From DATJJW01 sp035491935 (lineage in GTDB: Bacteria; Pseudomonadota; Alphaproteobacteria; ATCC43930; CGMCC-115725), in NCBI GenBank assembly GCA_035491935.1, contig DATJJW010000187.1, positions 1-64,000 on the forward strand: DNA of 64,000 nucleotides, in the 5' to 3' direction. The notes under the pieces are model-generated. The model was given only the letters and a program-made list of their open reading frames with translations, did no database searches and was not told the DNA's origin. Positions 18,332 to 26,691 of the stretch are shown one piece after another (the first letter of the stretch is position 1; the number at the start of each line of letters is the position of its first letter). A program made the translations under genes and the position numbers.

Positions 18332-19453
18332 ATGAAAAGGAAAACAATGATCATGGCCGCCGCCGGCGCCATGATGATCGCCAGCGGCGCCGCCAAGGCC
18401 GACATCCTGATCGGCTTCCAAGGACCGCTGACCGGCTCCAACGCCGCGTTCGGCGATCAGATGAAGCGTGGCTTCGATCAGGCGGTCAAGGACATCAACG
18501 CCGCCGGCGGCGTCCTCGGCCAGAAATTGTCGCCGAACGCGCAGGACGACGCCTGCGATCCGAAACAGGCGGTCGCGGCGGCCAACAAGCTGGCTTCCGC
18601 CAATGTCGTCTTCGTCGATGGCGGCTTCTGCTCCGGCTCCTCGATCCCGGCCTCGGCCGTCTATGCCGATGCCGGTATCCTGCAGATTTCGCCGGCCTCG
18701 ACCAATCCGGCCCTGACCGATGACGCCGCCAAGAAGGGCTGGAACAACGTCTATCGCGTCTGCGGCCGCGACGACCAGCAGGGTGGCGTCGCCGGGGCAT
18801 ATCTGGCGGCCCATTTCAAGAGCAAGCCGATCGCCATCATCGACGACAAGTCGACCTACGGCAAAGGCTTGGCGGACGAGACCCGCAAGACCTTGAACAA
18901 GGCCGGCGTCAAAGAGGCGATGGACGAGCAGATCACCGCCGGCGACAAGGATTTCAGCGCGCTGATCTCCAAGATGAAAGCGAAGCACATCGCCGCGATC
19001 TATTTCGGCGGCTATGTCACCGAGGCCGGCCTGATCACTCGCCAGGCGAATGAGCAGGGCCTGAAGGCGGTCCTGATGTCGGGCGATTCCATGCCGACCC
19101 AGGATTTCTGGCAGATCACCGGCTCCGCCGGCAGCGGCACGCTGTTCACCTTCAATCCGGATCCGATGGCCAGCCCCTCGGCGAAGAAGATCGTCGACGA
19201 GTTCTCGGCCGGCGGCTTCAAGCCGGAGGGCTACACGCTCTACAGCTACGCGACCGTGCAGATCTTCGCCCAGGCCGCGACGGCCGCGAAGTCGACCAAG
19301 CTCACCGATGTCGCGAAGAAGATGCACAGCATGACGTTCCACACCGTGCTGGGCGACATCAAGTTCGACAAGAAGGGCGACCCGATGGGCAGCGGCTACG
19401 TCGTCTGGGAATGGGGGAACGGCAGCTACGCGATGTTGCCCAAGCAGGGCTGA
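18332..19453 (+). CDS. livJ: Branched-chain amino acid ABC transporter substrate-binding protein (LivJ/LivK type)
   Basis: A 373-residue periplasmic binding protein. It has a Sec signal peptide (MKRKTMIMAAAGAMMIASGAAKA, cut about residue 23), then the family start ILIGFQGPLTGSNAAFGDQM. The middle carries the ligand-loop region (GFCSGSSIPAS, ISPASTNPALTD), and the protein closes with a short FDKKGDPMGSGYVVWEW segment. It would deliver leucine, isoleucine or valine to LivHMGF; broader hydrophobic or polar amino acid specificity cannot be excluded. The start at 18332 is chosen for the signal peptide; a longer frame begins at 18212. It is the last gene of the operon and is followed by two terminators. 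Confidence 0.93.
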   Translation: MKRKTMIMAAAGAMMIASGAAKADILIGFQGPLTGSNAAFGDQMKRGFDQAVKDINAAGGVLGQKLSPNAQDDACDPKQAVAAANKLASANVVFVDGGFCSGSSIPASAVYADAGILQISPASTNPALTDDAAKKGWNNVYRVCGRDDQQGGVAGAYLAAHFKSKPIAIIDDKSTYGKGLADETRKTLNKAGVKEAMDEQITAGDKDFSALISKMKAKHIAAIYFGGYVTEAGLITRQANEQGLKAVLMSGDSMPTQDFWQITGSAGSGTLFTFNPDPMASPSAKKIVDEFSAGGFKPEGYTLYSYATVQIFAQAATAAKSTKLTDVAKKMHSMTFHTVLGDIKFDKKGDPMGSGYVVWEWGNGSYAMLPKQG

Positions 19454-19460
19454 CAGCGGC

Positions 19461-19510
19461 GGATCGGGACGGCTTCAGGCCGATACGGCCTGAAGCCCGA
19501 CTCCCGATCC
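19461..19510 (+). terminator. Large terminator stem after the binding-protein gene
   Basis: A perfect 12-bp inner stem (GGCTTCAGGCCG, loop ATA, CGGCCTGAAGCC at 19471-19497) is nested in an outer stem GGATCGGGA / TCCCGATCC (19461-19469 and 19502-19510), directly after the stop. Confidence 0.75.
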
Positions 19511-19621
19511 GATTTAAAACAGCGGAACCTGGCCCGCGAGGCTGCCCTGTTCTCCGGGCGGCCTTTCGGCCGGAATGGCGATGTCTGGCCGAGCCCCTGT
19601 GAGGAATCGCGCCGCACAAAG

Positions 19622-19656
19622 AAAAAGCCCGGTGGGCCATGCCATCGGGCTTTTTT
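19622..19656. terminator. Bidirectional terminator between livJ and mucR
   Basis: A 14-bp stem, AAAAAGCCCGGTGG with CCATCGGGCTTTTT (one G-T pair), around the loop GCCATG. A on one side and T on the other give a U-tract in both directions, matching its place between convergent genes. Confidence 0.85.
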
Positions 19657-19701
19657 CGTCATCCAGGCCGTCGCCTCTGGAGCGGCACTCCGAGATCGGC
19701 C

Positions 19702-20121
19702 TCAGCGGCCAGCCCCCTTGCCAAGGCCGATCTGCTTGGCGAAGGCCGAACGCTGAGCGGCGTAGTTGGGCGCGACCATCGGATAATCGGCCGCCAGCCC
19801 CCATTTCGCCCGATACTCGTCGGGGGTCATGTTGTAGGTCGAACGAAGGTGACGCTTCAGCGTCTTCAGTTTCTTTCCGTCCTCCAAACAAATCAAATAG
19901 TCCGGCGTGATAGACTTCTTGATGGAAATCGCCGGTTTCGCTACTTCGGCCTTCACCTCGATCACGGCAGATTCGAGAGATTTCAGAGCTTTGAAGACGC
20001 TGGCGATCACCTCATTAAGGCGACCATGCGGCAAGTTATTATTTTTTACATAGGCGGCCACGACATTAGCCGTCATACGCATCAAGCCGTTTTCTCTGGT
20101 CTTGTCTTCAAGCTTGATCAT
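19702..20121 (-). CDS. mucR: MucR/Ros-family transcriptional regulator
   Basis: A 139-residue MucR/Ros protein. The N-terminal oligomerisation half (residues 1-60) precedes the zinc-finger-like DNA-binding half (68-135) with KKSITPDYLICLEDGK, LKRHLRSTYNMTPDEYR and WGLAADYPMVAPNYAAQRS. MucR proteins bind AT-rich DNA in an H-NS-like way and control exopolysaccharide, motility, symbiosis or virulence, and CtrA-regulated genes. Of the classical Ros ligands only C78 and H91 remain: the second Cys is D81, and T95-Y96 stand where Ros has His-His. It is monocistronic behind a strong sigma-70-like promoter in an AT-rich gap. Expression and autoregulation cannot be read further. Confidence 0.93.
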   Translation of the reverse strand: MIKLEDKTRENGLMRMTANVVAAYVKNNNLPHGRLNEVIASVFKALKSLESAVIEVKAEVAKPAISIKKSITPDYLICLEDGKKLKTLKRHLRSTYNMTPDEYRAKWGLAADYPMVAPNYAAQRSAFAKQIGLGKGAGR

Positions 20122-20164
20122 ATGGAAAGGCCCTTCCTGAGGGTAATAAAAATCTGCTTTTGTA

Positions 20165-20191
20165 TTTATAGAAGCAAACTAAACATGTCAA
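20165..20191 (-). promoter_or_regulatory. Sigma-70-like promoter of mucR
   Basis: Read on the minus strand: TTGACA (20191-20186), a 15-nt spacer, then TATAAA (20170-20165), giving a leader of roughly 35-40 nt before the mucR ATG. The spacer is shorter than the usual 16-18. Confidence 0.55.
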
Positions 20192-20376
20192 CGGACGCCA
20201 TCTATAGCCAAATGCTTGCGTTTTTAAGCAGTAGTCGGCGTAGCCAGCTCCAGTGACGACCTGCATTCGCGGGGTCGGCTACAGTCACATCGGCGCGCAC
20301 CCAGCTCGGGATCATGCGCTCTGACATAAGACGAAGTCGTAGAAACCCCTGAGAACACCACCTGCCCAAGCCGCTG

Positions 20377-20391
20377 TTAATTAACGTTTAA
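20377..20391. promoter_or_regulatory. Consensus CtrA box upstream of the EAL-like gene
   Basis: TTAA (20377-20380), seven bases, TTAA (20388-20391): an exact TTAA-N7-TTAA match to the CtrA recognition sequence, about 105 bp before the proposed start at 20497. Regulation is inferred. Confidence 0.6.
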
Positions 20392-20496
20392 AGAGTGCTT
20401 GCCATAGTCCGGTATACGGTGCCTCGGGAGGACACGAAATATGTCTTCCCGTATGCCCGCTTCCCATACCAACCGTAGCCATTGTGGGGGATTGAG

Positions 20497-21708
20497 TTGA
20501 ATCGCGGCGTTACGCCCCGGCGTAGTGACGGCACGACACCCACCCATGATGCGGCTCTGTTGCAGGCGTTGCAGCGGTTGGAGATGCATCGTGCGCATTG
20601 GAATGCCGTCCAGGTTTTCCTGTCGCGCATGCGCAGCAACAACAAGCTCGACTATCAGATCCGTATCGCCGCCAATACTTTCGAGACGGCGGTCAACGCC
20701 CTGGAAGGCCAGCTGTACAAGCTGACCAACGGCGACCTGTTCTTCATCTATCGCAAGACGCAGGATATCTCCCCGGTTCTGCAGCGGCTGCATTATCTGC
20801 TCGACGACGAGATCAGCCTGTCGGAGGACGAGGAGAACGGGTTCTTCGTCGTCTACGAACTGGGCACCACCTACAACCAGGCGATTCAGGCGGTTCAGCA
20901 GATCATCGAACGGCACCAGCGCCCCCCGGTGGTCCCGGTCATGCAGGAGCCGGAGGCGACCACTCCGCTCGACCTGAAGAGCCTGAAGGAGCTGATCGAC
21001 GCGCTGGCCCGCGCGGATCTGTCGAACTTCATCCGCAAGCAGACGGTCTATGCGCTGCTTTCCGGCAAGCCCTCCGTGCCGCTCTTCGCCGAGAAGTTCA
21101 TTTCGATCGAGGATCTGCGCCGGCAGCTGCTGCCAAGCTACAACCTCGCCGCCAATCGCTGGCTGTTCCAGTACATGACGGAGAGTCTGGACAAGCGCAT
21201 GCTGCATTTCCTGCTGCGCAATGCGGCGACCGAGATAACCGGCGCGTTCAGCCTCAACCTCAACGTCTCGACCGTGCTGGCGCCGGAGTTCCTGGCCTTC
21301 GACGCCGGGCTCACCGTCGGCATGCGCGGCGCCATCGTCATCGAGTTGCAGGCGGTCGACATCATCGCCGACATGAACGCCTACAACACGGCCAAGGTGC
21401 TGCTGGCCGATCGCGGCTACCGCATCTGCCTGGACGGCATCACCGCGCGGACATATCCCTATATCGACCGCAAGCGGCTCGAGGCGGATTTCGTCAAGCT
21501 GCAATGGTCGCCGCTGCTCGACGGCAACACCGGCGAGTCGCGCAAGGAACTGGCGGATTGGGTCGAAAGATCCGGCCGCGTCTGCACCATCCTGTGCCGC
21601 GTCGACCAGGAGGAAGCGATCAATTTCGGCCGCGCGCTGGGCATCGCCCTCTACCAGGGGCGGTATCTGGATCGGATGGCATCCTCGGTGACTCGGCCGC
21701 CACGCTGA
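20497..21708 (+). CDS. EAL-domain-like protein, partly degenerate
   Basis: About 403 residues, no membrane segment or signal. The C-terminal half (about residues 185-395) follows the order of an EAL phosphodiesterase: EKF at E199 for EAL, NLNVSTVL for the Asn motif, IELQAVD for the EitE motif, LDGIT (D313) for DDFGTG, DFVKLQW for the Lys motif, and YQGRYL for QGYY. The second aspartate of DDFG is lost, AEGVE is replaced by CRVDQ, and EitE loses its second Glu, so cyclic-di-GMP hydrolysis is doubtful. A receptor or scaffold role is inferred. The N-terminal half is unrecognised. TTG 20497 is preferred because GGGGG lies 6 nt upstream; TTG 20482 is the alternative. A CtrA box lies upstream. Confidence 0.65.
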   Translation: MNRGVTPRRSDGTTPTHDAALLQALQRLEMHRAHWNAVQVFLSRMRSNNKLDYQIRIAANTFETAVNALEGQLYKLTNGDLFFIYRKTQDISPVLQRLHYLLDDEISLSEDEENGFFVVYELGTTYNQAIQAVQQIIERHQRPPVVPVMQEPEATTPLDLKSLKELIDALARADLSNFIRKQTVYALLSGKPSVPLFAEKFISIEDLRRQLLPSYNLAANRWLFQYMTESLDKRMLHFLLRNAATEITGAFSLNLNVSTVLAPEFLAFDAGLTVGMRGAIVIELQAVDIIADMNAYNTAKVLLADRGYRICLDGITARTYPYIDRKRLEADFVKLQWSPLLDGNTGESRKELADWVERSGRVCTILCRVDQEEAINFGRALGIALYQGRYLDRMASSVTRPPR

Positions 21709-22159
21709 GGCGAAACGCGTACCCGGCAAGCCCAAAACAAGCGAAGAGACCCCGAGCCGCCAATTAATTGACGCGGCGATGCAATAAGCCATTGTCGTAA
21801 CCGCTTCGGCTCATTATCCTTAACGTTGCGAAAGATTCAGTCGTGGTCGCCTTTGCGCACGCCCCGTGCGGCGAGGCATCGTCGGACCGGATCCGGCAGG
21901 GGCGCCTTGGCAATAGCAAGATCCATGCGCTCGTCTGTTCCGGTCAGGCGTTACCACGTGAATTATTGAGAAACCCCGAGACCAGCCCAGCGTCCCCGCA
22001 GGGTGCGGTTTCGACAGGCCTCAGCCTTGGCGATCCATACTATCGGGTCGCCCTTCGGCTGGGCGGGCCGTCGAATCCGTGGGTCTCGCTTCAACTGAAG
22101 CATGCCACCGCGTCGAAATTCGCGCGACGTGAAGCCGGCGTGCCTCGGAGTAGTAAAGC
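21709..22159 (+). other. 451-bp gap containing the rne leader
   Basis: No credible gene. An inverted repeat GAAACC (21970-21975) / GGTTTC (22007-22012) and two GANTC methylation sites (21834-21838 and 22073-22077) are visible. In other proteobacteria the rne leader is structured and feeds back on RNase E level; that is plausible here but not shown by a recognisable motif. Confidence 0.5.
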
Positions 22160-25100
22160 ATGGCAAAACGCATGCTGATCGATGCGACGCATCCCGAAGA
22201 GACCCGGGTCGTCGTCCTGAACGGCAACCGTCTCGAAGAATTCGACTTCGAGACATCGACCAAGAAACAGATCAAGGGCAACATCTACCTCGCGAAGGTT
22301 ACGCGGGTGGAACCCTCCCTCCAGGCGGCCTTCGTCGAATATGGCGGCAACCGCCACGGCTTCCTGGCCTTCAGCGAAATCCATCCGGATTACTATCAGA
22401 TCCCCGTCAGCGACCGCGAGGCGCTGATGGCGGCCGCGGCGCACGAGCTGGACGATCTGCCGGCCCACGCCGCCTCCGGCGATGCCGGCGCGCTGATCGC
22501 GCCCGATGCCGTGGAACACGATGCCGCCGAACACGACAGGGCCGGAACCCCCGCGGAAGCGACATCCGTCGAAGCGACCCCTGCCGAGGACTCACCGGCG
22601 ATCGAGGCCCTTGCCGCCTCGGAAGGACTGGCGGCCGAGGTAGCCTATGAGACGGCGAGCCCGGCGGAGGTCCAGGCGGCACTCGAACCTCACGAGGCCG
22701 GGCATTACGACAGCCATTATGAAACCGGCGCCCATGACGAGTCCCGGGACGAGCATGGCCACGAGCCCAATGGCACGGATCACGCCACCGGGTCGCATGG
22801 CGACGATTTCGTCGGCACGATGGAAGACAGCACCGTCGAGGTCGTCGGCGGCGACGATATTGAGGAGGCGCAGCAGCGCTCCCGCGTCCATTACCGCAAC
22901 TACAAGATCCAGGAAGTCATCAAGCGTCGGCAGATCCTGCTGGTGCAGGTGACCAAGGAGGAGCGCGGCAACAAGGGGGCGGCGCTCACGACTTATCTCT
23001 CGCTGGCCGGCCGCTATTGCGTGCTGATGCCGAATGCCGGTCGCGGCGGCGGCGTGTCGCGCAAGATCACCAGCCTGGCCGACCGTCGGCGCCTGAAGGA
23101 GCTGATGGAGGAGCTGAACGTGCCGGAGGGCATGGGCGTGATCGTCCGTACCGCCGGCAGCGAACGGCCCAAGGCCGAGATCCATCGCGACTACGAATAC
23201 CTGCTGCGGCTATGGGACGACATACGCGATCTGACGCTGCGTTCCTCGGCCCCTGCCTTCATCTATGAGGAAGGCAATCTGATCAAGCGCGCGATCCGCG
23301 ACCTCTACAATCGCGACATCGAGGAAATCCAGGTCGAGGGCGAGGACGGCTATCGCACGGCCAAGGAATTCATGCGCATGCTGATGCCGGGCCATGTCTC
23401 GCGCGTGCGCCCCTATCGCGACCCGGTCGTGCCGCTCCTGCACCGTTATCAGGTCGACGCGCAGATCGACCAGATCCACAATCCCACGGTCCAGCTCAAA
23501 TCCGGCGGCTATATCGTCATCAACCCGACGGAAGCGCTGGTCGCCATCGACGTCAACTCCGGCCGCTCGACCAAGGAGCGCAACATCGAGGAGACGGCGA
23601 CCAAGACCAATCTGGAAGCCGCCGAGGAAGTCGCCCGCCAGCTGCGCCTGCGCGATTTAGCCGGCCTCATCGTCATCGACTTCATCGATATGGAGGAGTC
23701 GCGCAACCGCGGTGCGGTCGAACGCCGCCTGAAGGAGGCGATGAAGAACGACCGGGCGCGCATCCAGCTCGGCCGCATCAGCCCGTTCGGCCTCCTGGAG
23801 ATGTCGCGCCAGCGCCTGCGCTCATCGCTGATCGAAGCCTCGACGCAGGTCTGCCCGCATTGCAACGGCACCGGCACGATCCGCTCGACGGAATCGACCG
23901 CGCTGGTCGTGCTGCGCGCGCTGGAGGAAGAAGGCATCCGCCAGCGTACCGCCGAGATCTCGCTCTACGTACCGACCGGCATCGCCCTCTACATCCTCAA
24001 CCAGAAGCGCGACACGCTGATGCGTATCGAGCAGCGCTACGGCTTCCGCGTGCTGATCCAGCAGGATGACAGCCTGGTGCCGCCGGCCTTCCGGCTCGAG
24101 CGCGTCCGGCCCTTCACCCCGGCCGAGCTGGCTTTGCTGTCCGAGCGCCCGCAGGCGGCTCCGGTCTATGAAGAGGAAGAGGAGGCTCCCTTCGTCGACG
24201 AGACCGTCGACCTTGGCGAGGATGAGGATGACGGCGAAGGCCATGCCGAGCATGCCGCCGGCGAGAGCAGCGATGAGAAGCGTGGCCGTCGGCGTCGGCG
24301 GCGGCGCCGGCGCGGTGGCAATGGCGTCGGTCAGCAGGCCCATGGCCATGATGACGAGCACGAGAGCGCCGAGCATGACTCAGCTGAGGCCGCTGAAGGT
24401 GGTATCGGCGACGGTGGCATCGGCGAGGATGCGGAAGTGGACGAGGCGCCTGGCACCGAAGTCGGGGCCCAAGACGAAGGCGAGCCGCGCCGTCGCCGCG
24501 GCCGCCGGGGTGGACGTCGCCGGGGTCGCGAGCGTGGCGAACGCGGCGAGCGCGGCGAACACAGCCAGGAATCCCGCGCGCCGCAGGATGGCGACGATTT
24601 CGAGGGCTATCCCGCTGCCCTCGACTTCGCCCGGGACGGCCGGGAGCACCTATTCGATTCCAGCGGCGAGGATGGCAGTGCCGTACCCGCCGCCGTCGAG
24701 GCGTCATCCTCCCCTGTCGCGGCTGCTACGGAAACGCCGGCATCCGCCGATGCAATGACAGGTGAGGCCACGCCGGCCGAGCCCGCCCAAGCCGAAGGTG
24801 CGGTCGCCGAGGCGCCGAAGCGCCGCCGCGTGCGCCGCAAGAAGCCGACGGATGAGCTGGCCGAAACGCCTGCTGCCGAAACATCCGCTGCCAAGACGAC
24901 TGAGGCCGAAGCGCCCAAGCCCGTTGCGGAAGAGGCACCCGCCCCCAAGCCGCGCAGCCGCCGCAAGAAGGCAGTTGCCACTGAGGCACCGGTTCCCGAG
25001 GCCGTCGCTGTGGAGACTGTCGCTGCTGAGGCCGCCGCTGCTGAGGCCGCCGCTGCTGAGGCCGTCGCCGCTCGGACTGTCGCCCAGCCGGAAACGCCTG

Positions 25101-25351
25101 CCGAGACGGTCATACCGATGGCTGAAGTCTCTGTCGCCGAAGCCCCGGAAAGCGCTACGGGGGAAGCGACGGCCAAGCCGGAAGCCGAACCCAGGCTCGA
25201 GCCCGGTTCAGTTGCCGTGCCGGCGCCTGAACCGGTCGCTGCCCATGCCGACGCGGCACCCGCAACGGTGGAACCCGCCCCAGGTCCCGAGGTCGAGCCC
25301 AAATCCGAAGGGCCGCGCCGCACCGGCTGGTGGCGCCGTCTGGTGCAATAG
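22160..25351 (+). CDS. rne: Ribonuclease E, degradosome scaffold endonuclease
   Basis: A 1063-residue RNase E. The S1 domain (from about residue 36) is split by a roughly 145-residue acidic, His-rich insert (about 90-235). The catalytic DNase-I-like domain has D464 in AIDVNSG and D507 in VIDFIDM. The zinc-link CPHCNGTG starts at C565. The tail (about 680-1063) is disordered: arginine-rich patches that should bind RNA, Ala/Glu/Pro-rich linkers and three 15-bp tandem repeats (25021-25065). It ends in GPRRTGWWRRLVQ. In Caulobacter the terminal GWW motif binds polynucleotide phosphorylase and an S1 insert also occurs, so both are lineage features. It processes rRNA, tRNA and mRNA. ATG 22160 has GGAG nine nt upstream. 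Confidence 0.96.
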   Translation: MAKRMLIDATHPEETRVVVLNGNRLEEFDFETSTKKQIKGNIYLAKVTRVEPSLQAAFVEYGGNRHGFLAFSEIHPDYYQIPVSDREALMAAAAHELDDLPAHAASGDAGALIAPDAVEHDAAEHDRAGTPAEATSVEATPAEDSPAIEALAASEGLAAEVAYETASPAEVQAALEPHEAGHYDSHYETGAHDESRDEHGHEPNGTDHATGSHGDDFVGTMEDSTVEVVGGDDIEEAQQRSRVHYRNYKIQEVIKRRQILLVQVTKEERGNKGAALTTYLSLAGRYCVLMPNAGRGGGVSRKITSLADRRRLKELMEELNVPEGMGVIVRTAGSERPKAEIHRDYEYLLRLWDDIRDLTLRSSAPAFIYEEGNLIKRAIRDLYNRDIEEIQVEGEDGYRTAKEFMRMLMPGHVSRVRPYRDPVVPLLHRYQVDAQIDQIHNPTVQLKSGGYIVINPTEALVAIDVNSGRSTKERNIEETATKTNLEAAEEVARQLRLRDLAGLIVIDFIDMEESRNRGAVERRLKEAMKNDRARIQLGRISPFGLLEMSRQRLRSSLIEASTQVCPHCNGTGTIRSTESTALVVLRALEEEGIRQRTAEISLYVPTGIALYILNQKRDTLMRIEQRYGFRVLIQQDDSLVPPAFRLERVRPFTPAELALLSERPQAAPVYEEEEEAPFVDETVDLGEDEDDGEGHAEHAAGESSDEKRGRRRRRRRRRGGNGVGQQAHGHDDEHESAEHDSAEAAEGGIGDGGIGEDAEVDEAPGTEVGAQDEGEPRRRRGRRGGRRRGRERGERGERGEHSQESRAPQDGDDFEGYPAALDFARDGREHLFDSSGEDGSAVPAAVEASSSPVAAATETPASADAMTGEATPAEPAQAEGAVAEAPKRRRVRRKKPTDELAETPAAETSAAKTTEAEAPKPVAEEAPAPKPRSRRKKAVATEAPVPEAVAVETVAAEAAAAEAAAAEAVAARTVAQPETPAETVIPMAEVSVAEAPESATGEATAKPEAEPRLEPGSVAVPAPEPVAAHADAAPATVEPAPGPEVEPKSEGPRRTGWWRRLVQ

Positions 25352-25357
25352 GCATTC

Positions 25358-25394
25358 GCTGGATTGTTTCGTCGCTCGGACGAAGCAATCCAGC
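25358..25394. repeat. Palindromic intergenic repeat and probable rne terminator
   Basis: A 16-bp stem (GCTGGATTGTTTCGTC paired with its complement, one G-T pair) around the loop GCTCG, just after rne. Palindromes of this style, which translate to LDCFVAR, are scattered in many alphaproteobacterial genomes (from memory). Confidence 0.6.
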
Positions 25395-25455
25395 GGACCA
25401 GTCAATGATGAAGCGCTACCTGTAGTTTCGCCACCTGTAGTTTCATTGAATCATC

Positions 25456-25484
25456 ATCATGGCCGGGCTCGTCCCGGCCATGAT
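25456..25484. repeat. Second palindromic intergenic repeat
   Basis: ATCATGGCCGGG-CTCGT-CCCGGCCATGAT, a perfect 12-bp stem between the convergent rne and aminotransferase genes. The CATGGCCGGG...CCCGGCCATG core is a common alphaproteobacterial intergenic repeat (from memory). Between the two palindromes the 12-mer ACCTGTAGTTTC occurs twice (25418 and 25433). Confidence 0.6.
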
Positions 25485-25508
25485 CGTCTTCGAAGGCCAA
25501 TTCCGGCG

Positions 25509-26657
25509 CTATTTGTAGCGCCAGCCTTGCAGCCGCTTGGCGGCCTGCTCCATGTCGGCGGTCGAGCCGGCGAAGGAGAAGCGCACCGTCTGGTGCCCGC
25601 GTACCGGGTCGAAATCGATGCCGGGCGTGATGGCGACGCCGATCTCCTTCAGCATCCGCTGGCAGAAATCCATGCTGTCGGCGGTCATGTGCCCGACATC
25701 GGCATAGAGGTAGAAGGCGCCATCGGCCGGTGCGAAATTCTCGAATCCCGCCTTGGGCAGCTCATGCAGCAGCAGCGCGCGGTTCTCGGCATAGCGGCGG
25801 ATATTCGTCTCCAGCTCCGTATGGCAGTCGAAAGCGGCAATCGCCGCCACCTGCGACAGGCTGGGTGGCGAGATCACCAGGTTCTGCGCCAGGCATTCGA
25901 TGGAGCGCAGCATCGCTTCAGGTACGACCATCCAGCCGAGCCGCCAGCCGGTCATGGAGAAGTATTTCGAGAAGCTGTTGACAATGATCGCCTGGCTGTC
26001 GATGGCGGCGGCGGTCACGGCCGCCGCACCGTAGGACAACCCGTGATAGATCTCGTCGGAGATGAGGCGGATGCCGCGCGTCCGGCAATATGCGGCGAGG
26101 TCGCCCAGCTCCGTCCTGCCCAACATGGTGCCAGCCGGGTTTGAAGGACTGGCGACGATCAGCCCGTCGAGACGCCCCTGGACCTGGTCGAGCAAGGCCG
26201 GGGTCGGCTGGAAGCGGTCCTCGATCCGGGCCTCGATCTCGACCACCTCGATATCCAGGGCCTTCAGGATGTTGCGATAGGCCGGATATCCGGGGCTGGC
26301 CAGCGCCACCCGGTCGCCCGCCTCGAAGGCGGCCAGGAATGCCAGGACGAAGCCGCCGGAGGCACCGACCGTCGCCACGATGCGTTCGGCCGGCACCTCG
26401 ACGCCGTAGAAATCGCGATAATGCCGGGCGATGCGCTCGCGCAGCGGCCGGATGCCGAGCGCGTCGGTGTAGCCGAGCGCCGACGCGCCGAGCGCCGCCC
26501 GTGCCGCCTCGACCACGCCCGTAGGGGCGCCGGTCGAGGGCTGGCCGACCTCCAGATGCAGGATGTCGGCGCCCCCAGCCGCCAGGCGGTTGGCCTCACG
26601 CACGACATCCATGACGATGAAGGACGGAATCCGTCCCCTCATTGAGAGTTTGGGCAT
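25509..26657 (-). CDS. PLP-dependent class I/II aminotransferase
   Basis: A 382-residue fold-type I aminotransferase of the aspartate aminotransferase family. ASPSNPAGTML (the cofactor-ring asparagine loop), SDEIYHGLSY (the pyridine-N aspartate), NSFSKYFSMTGWRLGW (the Schiff-base lysine in SFSK) and the substrate-carboxylate arginine in VRFSFAG are all present. The amino donor cannot be decided from sequence; such genes are commonly annotated as aspartate/tyrosine/aromatic aminotransferases. ATG 26657 gives the typical N-terminus MRGRIPSFIVMDV. The upstream reading frame runs into the preceding gene and is a shadow. It follows the gamma-glutamyltransferase-like gene by about 34 bp, so the two are likely cotranscribed. 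Confidence 0.9.
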   Translation of the reverse strand: MPKLSMRGRIPSFIVMDVVREANRLAAGGADILHLEVGQPSTGAPTGVVEAARAALGASALGYTDALGIRPLRERIARHYRDFYGVEVPAERIVATVGASGGFVLAFLAAFEAGDRVALASPGYPAYRNILKALDIEVVEIEARIEDRFQPTPALLDQVQGRLDGLIVASPSNPAGTMLGRTELGDLAAYCRTRGIRLISDEIYHGLSYGAAAVTAAAIDSQAIIVNSFSKYFSMTGWRLGWMVVPEAMLRSIECLAQNLVISPPSLSQVAAIAAFDCHTELETNIRRYAENRALLLHELPKAGFENFAPADGAFYLYADVGHMTADSMDFCQRMLKEIGVAITPGIDFDPVRGHQTVRFSFAGSTADMEQAAKRLQGWRYK

Positions 26658-26691
26658 CGACTGCTTCAGTTTCGCCGGCTCGACCACCGGT

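Larger units (their letters stand above)
20122..20496. other. 375-bp AT-rich divergent region between mucR and the EAL-like gene
   Basis: No gene. It holds the mucR promoter (20165-20191) and a consensus CtrA box (20377-20391). The part next to mucR is strikingly AT-rich for this genome, as expected where MucR binds its own promoter. A 23-codon frame from 20186 has no support. Confidence 0.6.

Noticed and set aside
20186..20257. 23-codon plus-strand frame near the mucR promoter
   Set aside because: No ribosome binding site, and it overlaps the mucR -35 element; not distinguishable from chance.
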